From positions 62,001 to 126,000 of the forward strand of contig JAZKJV010000388.1 in the NCBI GenBank assembly GCA_037367405.1: a stretch of DNA of 64,000 bases, written 5' to 3'. Source of the DNA: Ottelia alismoides (Eukaryota > Streptophyta > Magnoliopsida > Alismatales > Hydrocharitaceae). Position numbers and translations under genes: made by a program. Positions 24,620 through 34,941 of this stretch are shown one piece after another. Below the pieces are notes generated by a model. It ran no database searches and was not told where the DNA came from. It saw only the letters and a program-made list of their open reading frames with translations. The number at the start of each line of letters is the position of its first letter. The stretch's first letter is position 1.

Positions 24620-26103
24620 GGGATATTTACCCAGCAGACCCTATAATCTTTCGAAATTACCTCTACGACCTTTGAAACATCGTAATTCCTCCCACGACCC
24701 CGTAATCTTCCTAACTCTTACTCTACAAACCCTGTGGTTAACTCTCATCCATTAAGCCGTTAAAGTTAACCAGATTCTGTTATCTTCTTGTACATTATGC
24801 CTATTTTATCTATCAAATTTACCATAAGTGCCACTCCTTCTCCCTCCCCCTGCTTAGCCTCCATTGCTCCTCCCTCCGACTGAGTCTCGACCCATTGCCC
24901 CCGGCAACCAACCCAGCACTCCCCCCGCCCCCGGCAGCCGCCAGCTCCCCCAGGTCGAGGACGGACCCAACCCAGCACCCCTCACCTCGGCGGCCGCAAG
25001 CTCCCCCGGATCGAGGATGGATCTAACCCAGCACCCCCCTACCCCTGCGATGCCTCCCCGCGAAGCCGCCGGCAGCCGCGTCGAGGATGGACCCAACCCA
25101 GCACCCCCCACCCCCGCGATGCCTCCCCTGCAAAACCCCAACCCAGCTCCCCCTTAGCATGCTTCGATATCAATCGCGCGAGGGTCCTGAAGTGATTGTC
25201 TGTCCAATCCATCATCGGCGCCACGCTGCAGCAAACAACGACCGACCAACAAAAACCTATGCCGTGATTTAGCTAAAAATCCACGTCGAACGTCATAAGA
25301 ATCGAATATTTTTTCCCCACCTGAACCACGGGGGGAGGTAGTTCTTGCCGCTACCATCGTTCTCTTTCTCAAAAGATGGCCTTGTCCTGCAGGAGATTGG
25401 ACTCTTTCTTGGACGAGAGAGCCCCAACAAGCAGCGAAGCGGGCGTTGGCTTGTGGGTCTGAGGTGATTGCTGTGGATAGGAAGGAAGGATGCGAGTCGA
25501 GGAGCATGGATGGTCGACTTCGGCATGTGTGATTCGGAGAGGTCTCGAGAGCAGTAGTGGGAAACCCCAGCCCCGCCACGATGCCTCCCCCGCCACCCCT
25601 CCACCCCCGGCGTCGTGATGCCTCCCCTGCGAAACCCCAACCCAGCTCCCCCCTCCTGCGGAACCCCCCCGCGATGTCTCCCATGCCCTGGGCACCGGTT
25701 TGACGCTCCTCCCCCAGTGTGCCAGTTGAAGCCCCTTCCCCTCCTCGAGGACGTCAACACGTGCTCGTCCCCAGTCCTCCCCCCCGGCCCTCGCCGATTT
25801 GAAGCTCCTCCCCATCTCTCTCGTTCAGGTGGAACGCCGCCCCCGCACCTCCTCCGGTCAGGTCGAGACTCGTGAGGAGGGAGGAATTTTTTCTTCTCTT
25901 GCTTGATTCTAGCCGTCCGATCGCGGATTGGTTAAATTAACTCGCCTCTAACTCAAGGAAGTTAACTCTAGATGTATCAATTTAACGGTAGGGTTCGTAG
26001 GGTAAGACGGAGCAAGATTACGGGGTCGTGGGAGGAACTACGATGTTTCAAAGGTCGTAGAGGTAATTTCGAAAGATTACATGGTTTGCTGGGTAAATAT
26101 CCC
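24620..26103. mobile_element. Pack-MULE, 1.48 kb, with perfect 9-bp TSD
   Basis: The ends begin GGGATATTTACCCAGCA on both strands and pair over about 120-150 bases (24620-24770 against 26103-25960), with a few mismatches. The flanks carry the identical 9-base duplication taaaaataa (24611-24619 and 26104-26112), the hallmark of Mutator-like elements. There is no transposase. The interior is GC-rich and holds a piece of a host gene (tRNA-dihydrouridine synthase, minus strand), set among repeated units: gatgcctcccctgc followed by ccccaacccagctccccc occurs at about 25118-25156 and again at 25617-25652, and gaggatggacccaaccca-like units recur at 24957-25110. A MULE carrying host gene pieces is a Pack-MULE. 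Confidence 0.92.
25156..25560 (-). pseudogene. Captured fragment of tRNA-dihydrouridine synthase gene
   Basis: On the minus strand, bases 25224-25156 encode [20 protein letters not shown], running on to KHA. This is the conserved N-terminal FMN-binding segment of DusA-like plant tRNA-dihydrouridine synthases, which reduce uridine in the tRNA D-loop. It is preceded by ctgcag, a plausible splice acceptor, and by about 330 bases (25225-25560) that may be the preceding exon and intron or 5' untranslated part of the same gene. After KHA the sequence passes straight into the repeated GC-rich filler of the Pack-MULE, so the catalytic cysteine region and the rest of the barrel are absent. It cannot make a working enzyme. 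The 25224-25156 part is secure; the upstream extent is a guess. Confidence 0.8.
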
Positions 26104-26112
26104 TAAAAATAA

Positions 26113-27269
26113 GAATCTAAGATAGCCGATAATATAGTACAAGATAAGAAGAAAAATCGGACCTAGTAACAAACAAGAGAACATGGTACATGTAAAGTCG
26201 AATAGAATAGAACAAACTAATAACAATGACGTGCAATCTTATTTATTTTAAAAGTATGTGGAGCCTTGAAAATATAGCAACATAATTACGTTCGATACAT
26301 ATGAATCAATAGAAATCTTTACGTGATGACAAAATAAGACATGGAAATTTTTGGCAAATTGAAAAGGATCAAAGGTAAGTGTTGTAATAAGAATGGGAAA
26401 CGAATTATTTTTTCTATTTATATTGTGATTGTTGTTATTTTATTCTATTTTAATTTGTCTTATATTATCTTTTGTATAAACCCTACATGTGTTGATATAA
26501 ATCCAATTGGCGCTCTTCGAGTAAGATATTTTAAGAACAATTGATTAGCAATCATAAAAAGAGGGAAGACTGTGAGAAGACAAAGTAAGCTCAGTACAAA
26601 ATGCAAAATGACAAGGTTGTATGCTAGCATAAACAGAAAAAAGATTGTCCTCATATTCCCGAATATTAGCTTTTGTAAGAATTGTTAGTAACAATCGCTA
26701 GTGGAAGTAATAATTCAAGTGCATTATTCGCTCATCGAATTTACTCATCTAGCATTTTAAACAACCATTCTAGATAATTATCCAGATATATCACAATTTT
26801 ATAAATCCATCAATCATTATTCAAAGGTTTCTTCCCAATTGGTTCACCTCTTTTAAACAACAATTGTATATCAGAAATTGTAACATACTTTTATTAATAC
26901 TATTAAAACTACACAGTTGTTGTACACAATAGAAAAATCATACCGCGACGAAGCGTTGGTCGAACGACTAGTACGTGTATGAAAAGTAGTTTGGCTGTTA
27001 TTTTCTATATAAAGATTATTATATTGTATTTTTAACAATGGTAAGACTTATGTAGGTGGTACATATGGATTGATAAGATTTTATCATAAAATAATTATCT
27101 CTTTTGATATAATATTATATTTCCAATTTATCTTTTTTTCTAAAAAAATCAATTGCCGGAATCAATGTCAATTGTTTATTATTTTTCTCCTTCTAGAGTG
27201 AACTAATATCTATCATGGTTAAATTATTTCTTTCGTTAATATTTCATATCAGTTCTGTTTAGACAAATA
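26113..27269. other. AT-rich DNA upstream of hAT remnant
   Basis: No recognised gene. The last few hundred bases before 27270 may be the 5' non-coding part of the hAT element that encodes the transposase fragment, but I cannot fix its left end. Confidence 0.4.
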
Positions 27270-28196
27270 ATGTCAAAGAGGCCAATCACTGCTTATTTTA
27301 TGAAGATGAATGATAACGCTACTCAAGAAAATTTACTTTCTTCTGAAAATTCTAAAGAGAGCAGGCTTCCTCCTTCTAAGATTTCACGAGTTGAAATATG
27401 TAATTTTGTTGATGGTTCATTAGAAAGCGATCCAGGACTTCGCAAAATAATATGAGAGTATCCTCATGATGAAAGGGATGATATAATACATCCTTATATT
27501 ATTTTAGGACCTTATCAATATATTATGACAAATTATCCATATAATGACAATGAGAAACATCGTTAACAATTTCAAGCTGCTTGGTTTAGACAACATTCAT
27601 GGTTAGAGTATTTCCTTTCTGCATTTTGCTTTTCTTGCTTTCTGTTTTCAGATAAAGACAATTTAAAGCACGGCATAAATGTCTTTGTGATTGAGAAATC
27701 GAAATTGGAAGAAGGTTAACAATGGAAATGATTGTTCTTTCCTGAGTCACATAGGAAGTAAAGATTCTACACATAGCTTTGCATATATAAGAAAGTATGA
27801 GAAGTTTCATGAACAAAGTACAATATATGAACATGTTATCCGAAAACAAGATCTTACACAAATTCAAGAAAATCATTTACGTTTAAGGACTACTATCAAT
27901 GTTACTCATTTTTTAACATTCCAAGCATGTGCATTCAAAGAAAATAATGAAAGATCATGTCCATCCCAATCATGGAAATTTTATCAAGTTAATGAAATTT
28001 GTGGCGTCGTATATTGAAGAGGTAGATAAAGTTGTATTACAAAATGTACCGGGAGATGTCAAGTATACGTCACCATATGTTCAAAAAGAAGTTCTCCAAA
28101 TTATTACCGGTAAAGTAAGAAATATTGTTCGGGACGAGATCACAGATGTTGCATATTGTATTGTAGTCGACGAAGCTAGAGATGAAGGCAAGAGAA
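27270..28196 (+). pseudogene. hAT transposase, N-terminal half (copy 1), interrupted
   Basis: The reading starts MSKRPITAYFMKMNDNA, much like MAKRIIDSYFKKPRVD of the second copy, and continues with an SDPGLRKI motif, a zinc-finger-like region with cysteines near 27620-27650, and then HIGSKDSTHSF and FLTFQACAFKE. It ends in a DUF4371-like stretch at VVDEARDEGKR. This is the N-terminal half of a plant hAT transposase of the TTF-type zinc finger / ZMYM1-like group. In-frame stops (for example at 27453-27455 and 27564) and several phase changes show it is dead. The frame breaks at 28197, where the next hAT element begins exactly. Its natural continuation would be the dimerisation half, and the decayed piece at 32963-33560 may be that continuation. 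Confidence 0.85.
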
Positions 28197-31100
28197 CAGG
28201 GGCGGAAGGGGGCGGGTGGGGGCCATGGCCCCCCCTCCCAATTGAAAAAAATTGCAGACTCCCCCTCCTAATATCCTTCTTTCCCTTGATCATGCTCCAA
28301 CAAAGATGTCTTAACTTGCAATTTTTTCATCTTTTTTTGGCAAATTTGACTGACGTTACAACTCCTCTCCTTGGACTCCTCCTAATCCCGGGATTGCAAG
28401 CACCATTACGGTATTATCCCCCATTCCCAAATCCTCAAATTTGCATTCCATTCTCAGCCTGCTGCAGCGCTGCCTTCATATCCGTTCAAGCAAAAGCCAG
28501 TTGCCAGCGACGAGCATCAACACCACAGGCCCTTGCATCTCTCCTTTACAGCTGCACTACAGAATCATCCTCTACATATTCTGCACCAAATTACGACGGG
28601 ACTCGAGAAGAAAGTTCGTATTTTTTGCATTTAATCGCAATCGGGATTCATGATCTTAATTAGAATTTCTGATTTGCGGTGATTCTGTAGGATCAGAGCC
28701 ATAGGAAGAGCCGATACATGATGCATTGGTTGACGAGGAACATGTGCATTGCTGCTTGAGAGGTCATCAATCACCTGCCTTCATTTTCTTTGATCTTTTG
28801 ATCTTTGTTCTACTAGGAATTGATATATTCAATAGTTACGGACATATTATTATAGCATCTTAAACCAATTCATAAAAAATGTTATAATTTTTTAAAAAAA
28901 ACTAAGGTACAGAACCATACTCAATATTGAAACGTTTTCTGACAAAAGAACATAATGCCTGTGAACGTGGATTTCAGCATTATAGTAATTTATCTTCAAT
29001 ACTATTTTATTTTTTAATTTAAAATGACTAAATCGACCTTGGTTGATTAGTTATATGTAATCATTATCGTTATTAATAAACATAATATTTCTAAAAGGAG
29101 TTTCTAAAAAGAATGACAAATAGCTAATTGGACTTTGCCAGTGAAAATCTTGAATTAAGGAGATCATATCCCTAAGGTCGATTTTATCATTTGATGAAAA
29201 AATAGCATGTCATCGGGTAAGCGTTTTAGTGTTAAAATCCATGCTGCAAGTGCAAACTGTTACTTTTTTTTAAGTACTAGAAGGGGTAGAATTGGAGAGG
29301 GGATTCGAACCATGATCGTTTCTAGTGGAAGCCACAGAGAGTTCTGCAAACTATTACTTGCTTCAGGATTTTTTATATTTATCAGAAATTTTGGGTACTT
29401 TTTCTGTAATTTATCTTTTTTGTGGCAACTACTAGATATTAATAAACCAATTCATAAAAAAATTTAAGTTGCTTGATATTGGTGAATTATTGGCTATTGA
29501 TTCATGTCGAGTCATAGGAACATGTAATTTTTGATAGAATGAACATAAATTTGAGCAAATAATATGATAGTTTTGATCATGGATTAGTATGTTTACAATT
29601 CTTCTGACAGGTCTTCAAAAGGACCATCTGGCACTCTCCTCTCCCTCCCTGTACAACTCCATATTACCAACATTACTCATACTTGTCGTCAGTAATCCTC
29701 ACCGCTCTGCTACCGCCGGTGAGTCAAAGCTTCTATATTGATTCTTGTGGTTTTTCTGGGTGTGGTTCGCATGTTTATCGAGTGTCGACGATTGTGTTTG
29801 CTTAAGGTCACGGATTAGGATTGGCCTAGTTGGGGTTCGTATAATTGAATAGCCAGTGCACGAGAGGACAAGTTGTAGTCTTACAGAGGCAAGCGAAGAT
29901 CGTTACTCGTAAGGTAAAAAAGTGTTTTAAAGATCTTTATAATTCAATATTTTTATCATATTTTATTGTTCTTAGAAATACTAGAACAAACCAAACATTA
30001 GAATTCAACATTTTATGCATTTTATAGGGGAATATATTATTATTACTCAATTATCTACCATACATTTTAGAGACTACATTCTATAAATTATTGATTTTTT
30101 CATGTAAAATTAGGTTTGATCATGGCTAAAAGAATAATCGACTCCTATTTTAAGAAACCAAGAGTTGATATTTGTGATAAAGATGTACATCAATCTTCTG
30201 CAAATTGCACACCTGTCCCACATGATGGTCTGCCTCCTACAATTGATCCATCTCCTTCTGGTATATTTGCTCAAAATTATCCACGAGAAGTGCAAAATGA
30301 ACTTATTGATGAATCTTCTATTGTTCGTGATCCGGGATTGCGCCGTCAAATTTAGGAATATCCAGGTAAAGAGAGGGATAAGATTCGACGTGCATATATA
30401 AATAGTAGACATATCGGCATTATCTTTTAGAATATCCATCATCTGGCCGTGAAATCATCAACGTCGATTTCAAGCATCTTGGTTTCACCAAATATTCTTC
30501 ATGGTTAGAATATTCTCCAGTCAAAGATGCAGTATTTTATTTGCCATGTTTTGTTTTCAATAAAGTATCCACTGGACGATTTGGATCAAATGTCTTTACG
30601 ATTAATGGTTTTTGCAATTGGAAAAAATTGGAGGAAAAGATTGTGCATTTTTACATCACATTGGAAGCGATCCATGCTCACCTCATAATATAGCTGAACA
30701 AGCTTGCAAAGATTTGATTATTCAAACAAGGCATATTGATAATGTGATACATCGACAATCATCAGAAGAGATTAAATGCAATAGGCTACGATTGAAGACA
30801 TCAATTGATTGCGCTAGATGGTTGGCCTTTCAAGCATGTGCATTTAGAGGGCATGATGAATCTACAGATTCAAAGAATCAAGGAAATTATATTGAAATGA
30901 TTAAGCTATTGGCATCGTATAATGAAGAAGATGTCAAAGTTGTTTTAGATAATGCCCCTAAAAATGCAAAATATACATCTCCGACAATTCAGAAGGAGAT
31001 ATTGGATATTATTTCAATTAGAGTACAAAAGGCTATTCGCGATGAGATTGGAAATGCAAAATATTGTATTATTATTGATGAAGCTCGGGATGAATCTAAG

Positions 31101-32712
31101 AGAGAACAAATGGCTATCGTCATCCGCTTTATTGATATTAATGGCTTTATTAGAGAAAGATTCTTGGATATTGTTCATGTCAAAGATACAAGTGCAACTA
31201 CATTAAAAAAGAAGATTTCAGATGTCCTTTCTCACCATAATCTTAGTATTCAAGATATGCGTGGACAAGGTTATGATGGTGCAAGTAACATGCGTGGAGA
31301 ATAGAGGGGACTACAAGCACTCTTTAGTATGGATTGCAAGTATGCATATTATGTGCATTGTTTTGCTCACAGACTCCAATTAGCATTAGTTGCAGCATCA
31401 GAGAAGTTATTTTTGTTCATCAATTTTTCTCAAAGTTAACATTTATCATTAATATTGTTAGTTCTTCTAGTAAGAGGAATGATGAATTACAAGATGTTCA
31501 AGCATCTAAATTGGCTGAAAAAATTGCAGCTAATGAGATTGAAACAGGAAGAGGTATTAATCAGATTGGGACACTACAATGTGCATGAGATACTAGATGA
31601 GGATCTCATTTTCATTCAATTTCTAGCATGATAAGGTTGTTTGATTCGACATGCCTTGTATAAAATCATATTGTGAAAGATGGTTCTACTTATTCTCAAC
31701 GTGGGGATGCCGATGCTGCTTATGATTCAATAACGTCCTTTGAATTTTATATTTATTTTGCATTTGATGAAGGATATTCTGGGATATACAGATGTCTTAT
31801 GGCGTGCATTGCAAAATATCGATCAAGATGTTCTGAATGCGATGACTTTGGTTTCAACTACTAGATCACTTATTCAAGACATGCGTGGAAATGACTTGAA
31901 TAAATTCTTTGATAATGTACAATCATTTTGCTCAAAGAAAAATATTGATATTCCAGATATGAGTCTTCCTTATTCTAGCAGAGCTCGATCTCGTCATGAG
32001 AAAAGCAACATTACACTTGAACATCATTATCGGGTGGATATTTTTATGGCTACATTGGATTCACAACTTCAAGAGTTGGATCACAGATTTAACGATACAG
32101 CTATGGAGCTCTTACGTCTCAGTTCTACACTCTAGACCCAAAAGATGGCTATAAAAAATTGAATATAAATGATATTTGCTTTCTTGCGGTAAAATATTAT
32201 CCACAAGATTTCTCTGATAATGAAAGTGACTTGCTACGTTTTCAGTTGATGCAATATCAATTTGATGTTCCTAATCATCCAAAGATGAAGCATTTGAGTA
32301 GAATATCTGAACTATGTCAAGCATTAGCAGAAACTGGAAAGTCACGAGTCTATTATTTAATTGACAGATTGATCTGACTTATCTTGACTCTTCCCATTTC
32401 AACTGTTACAACTGAACGCGCATTTTCAGCTATGAATCTCGTGAAGACACGACTTCGAAATAAGATGGAAGATGGATTTTTAAGTAGTTGTATGATTGTT
32501 TACATCGAAAAGGAAATATCAGAAAATATCACTATGGAAGAAGACATTGATGATTTCTATGTAATGAAAAATCGTCGAGCGTAGCTTCGATAAATTATGT
32601 AAGTTTATCCATCACTTTTAAATCTATGTACCTTAACATTAGTAGTTTCAATTATTTATATGCTTGACTAAACATCGGTCCCACCTATGCAATTTTTCTG
32701 GCTCCGCCCCTG
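28197..32712 (+). mobile_element. hAT element, 4.5 kb, with decayed transposase
   Basis: The left end CAGGGGCGGAAGG at 28197 pairs with the right end ggctccgcccctg at 32700-32712. The gccatggcccc segment just inside the left end resembles the short elements at 57666 and 49152, so they are likely relatives. A broken transposase gene fills 30122-32584. The 8 bases outside the ends do not match: caagagaa (28189-28196) on the left and gccaagcg (32713-32720) on the right. The left flank is another hAT transposase and the right flank is a glycine decarboxylase exon. The flanks have therefore been rearranged since insertion, or the two ends come from different elements. Bases 28240-30121 are 5' non-coding, possibly with a leader intron. 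Confidence 0.8.
30122..32584 (+). pseudogene. hAT transposase (copy 2), ZMYM1/TTF-type, decayed
   Basis: The start is ATG at 30122 (MAKRIIDSYFKKPRVD). The longest intact stretch (30612-31304) contains HHIGSDPCSPHN, WLAFQACAFRGHDES and the DUF4371 region KYTSPTIQKEILDIIS to CIIIDEARDESKREQM, ending GYDGASNMRGE. Next come VHCFAHRLQLALV (about 31350), LWRALQNIDQDVLNAM (31800), LEHHYRVDIFMATL (32020) and the C-terminal hAT dimerisation domain TLPISTVTTERAFSAMNLVK (about 32385-32540). All parts of a plant hAT transposase are present in order over about 750 codons, so this was once a complete gene. It is broken by in-frame stops (30353, 31302, 32132, 32375 and others) and several frameshifts. It would have bound the CAGGGGCGGA ends of its own element and of the short copies. 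Confidence 0.9.
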
Positions 32713-32962
32713 GCCAAGCGCTTTATGGATTATGGATTCCACGCACCAACAATGTCATGGCATGTTCCAGGCACTCTCATGATTGAGCCCGCCGAGAGTG
32801 AGAGCAAGGTATCACAATCAACAAATGTTCCTTGTGGTGATTCTCAGTTGGTGCTTTGTCTCCTTTTTCTTGATAAAAAGTACATCATTTCTATTATAGG
32901 CTGAACTAGACAAGTTCTGCGATGCTCTCATTTCCATCAGAGAAGAGATCGCTGAGATCGAG
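32713..32962 (+). pseudogene. Two exons of glycine decarboxylase P-protein (captured fragment)
   Basis: Exon one (32713-32808, 32 codons) reads [20 protein letters not shown], then [12 protein letters not shown]. An intron with proper ends (gtatca...tattatag, 32809-32899) follows, then exon two (32900-32962, 21 codons), [20 protein letters not shown] running on to E. This is the C-terminal region of the mitochondrial glycine dehydrogenase (decarboxylating) P-protein, the pyridoxal-phosphate subunit of the glycine cleavage system in photorespiration. The frame is intact and splice sites are kept, but only 53 of about 1,000 residues are present. Exon one starts at the very base after the hAT right end, within the normal protein sequence, so it is cut there. 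The usual proline in SWPVPG is histidine here. Retained introns show capture from genomic DNA rather than from mRNA. Confidence 0.9.
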
Positions 32963-33560
32963 GTGACAATTATCAACAGCTTGCAGAAGCAGATGAAGCA
33001 TATGAAGAAGTAACTTCCTATGAATTCATTCTTATAATGCATACTATGGAAGCTATATTGGGGATGACAGAAGATTTGTGTCAAGTTCTCCAGCGGAAAA
33101 ATTTAGATAACTTAAATGCCTTACAACTTGTCTCATCTACTAAAGAACACTTCAAAAGTTAAGAGGAGATGGTTGGGATGCATTATTTTCGAAAATCATA
33201 ACATTTTCTCAAAGAAGAAACATTGAAGTTTCAGACCAAAATTTGCAATATTCAACAAGTCGAATAAGGTCTCGTGGTCAAGTAACTAAAATTACACTTC
33301 TTCATCATTATCGAGTGGATATATATACTGCCGCGATAGATACCTAGATATCAGAATTAACAACAAGTTCAATGAAAAGGCCACCAAACTTCTTACACTC
33401 AGTGTGGCTCTAGATCCAAAAGATAACTACAAATTATTTCATAGTGTTGATATATGTAACTTGACAAGGGAGTTTTATCCTATGGATTTCTCAGAACAAA
33501 AAATTTTGCTGTTAGAAAAACAACTACTACATTACAAATCAGGACAATGACAAGGTTCTA
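32963..33560 (+). pseudogene. Decayed hAT transposase C-terminal part
   Basis: From about 32980 one phase reads EADEAYEEVTSYEFILIMHT and on through LQRKNLDNLNALQLVSSTKE, matching the region of copy 2 around 31690-31870. A phase change follows, and then RRNIEVSDQNLQYSTS, ITLLHHYRVDIYTA (about 33290-33335) and further decayed sequence. It lacks the dimerisation domain. It may be the missing half of copy 1 (27270-28196), now separated from it by the 4.5-kb hAT element and the glycine decarboxylase exons; that link is inference. Confidence 0.75.
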
Positions 33561-33576
33561 ATATTGTGGGTAGAAT

Positions 33577-33963
33577 CTAGAGTATGTTAAAGACAGTGAG
33601 GACAATGGCAAATGATTGTGAGTGTGAAAGATCCGAAGTCGACCCGAGTATAACAAGAGGCGTGACAGAAGAAGTTTCAAAGGTGTCATGGGATGATATT
33701 GGAGGATTGCGAGAACTGAAGGTATGCTATATTTGTAACTTTTGAACATCAACCTATTTCATATTTCAACTTGATGTTTTAAATTTGGAATAGAAGAAAC
33801 TTATGCAAGTTGTTGAGTGGTCTATAAAGCATGCAGATGCTTTTTCAAGGATGGGGATATTGTCGATTCCCGACGTCCTTTTAAATGGGCCACCTGAATG
33901 CTCAAAGACTATCCTTGCCAAGGCAACTACTCATGCTTCTCAGACTGCATTCTTTTCATTGAG
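33577..33963 (+). pseudogene. CDC48B-like AAA ATPase, first two exons of fragment
   Basis: Exon one (to 33721) ends ITRGVTEEVSKVSWDDIGGL, then RELK. An intron with gt...ag ends follows (33722-33793), then exon two (33794-33963) reading KKLMQVVEWSIKHADAFSRM and GPPECSKTILAKATTHASQT, then AFFSL. This is the start of an AAA module of a plant CDC48B-like protein, a relative of the segregase CDC48/p97. In the Walker A motif the usual GPPGCSKT is GPPECSKT, a loss expected to hurt nucleotide binding. Exon two ends in a split codon that joins exactly with the third exon at 45264-45393; between them lies an intron swollen to 11.3 kb by LTR insertions. The start of exon one is not certain. CIP111-type AAA proteins are the next best match, but SFFSLS/ELY...EALLR wording favours CDC48B. 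Confidence 0.85.
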
Positions 33964-34941
33964 GTGTTGATGAATTCTGTATTCATCATGCTAAAATTGA
34001 TCAATTAGGCTTTGTTCCCCAAAATTCACTTGCATTTAATCAATAATAGAGCATCATTATCATATATACATGTGTAAATAATATTTGCATTTCACCATGC
34101 ATAATTGCATTAAAAATTCCAATTGTAAATCAGCTCAAAAAGCCGCTAACTTCGTATATTTTTAATTAATTCATTGTAAATTCGATTGACCCAAATCACC
34201 TCCATTGTGTAGATATTACTAACAATATTAAATAAAAAATAAAAAAATTACTAACTCAAATAAGTGTCAAATAATCCCAAAGCCTGATTTCACATCTGAC
34301 GGATTAAAACGAGCATATCTTCCTCAAACAGTGTCTGATTTTGATCTACTCACTTTTAAAACACTCCAATTTCAAATACCTTCAAAACAATACTAATTTC
34401 GTAAAATTCGGAGCTCATATGTGAAAGTTGGGTTTTAGGCCTCTTTTGCACATTTTAACTTTTTGCTAATTTTGACCTAAGTTTTGATGTACATAATTAA
34501 CTCATTTAATTTTATTTCTTCTTCATTTGTGTTCTTTGATGAAAGTTTTATTAACCAACAAAAAAATCCAAATCTAGATCAAGATTGAAATCAAGGAATC
34601 TGACTGTGTCCAAGTGTCCGTTGGGAGTCTTTACAAAAATCCCATATTTTACACTTCTATTTATTTTTCCTACTTTATTATTTATTAAAAATCCAAAAAA
34701 TTAGATTAGTGTGTAATTAATTTTCATATTTTATCGTATTTTTTTCTAGATTTTTTTCTCTTTAAAAACCACCAAAAAAATTATAAAACTCCAAAAAACT
34801 GGTTTTCTATACACATAGAAAACCACCAAAAATATCACTTTGCACAGATGACCTATTTTGCTCTTGAGTCCTTCATGAAAATTGTAGATCTCGTCGAGAC
34901 GAAAAATTTTTTATGAAGGAATTTTTTTGATCAGAGGTCTC

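Noticed and set aside
32713..33963. Helitron as carrier of the host-gene mosaic
   Set aside because: I could not identify a convincing 5' TC end or 3' hairpin with CTRR ending bracketing the fragments; the possibility stays open but is unsupported.
33577..33963. Functional AAA ATPase gene
   Set aside because: Walker A is changed (GPPECSKT), only three exons exist and the last ends in an early stop.
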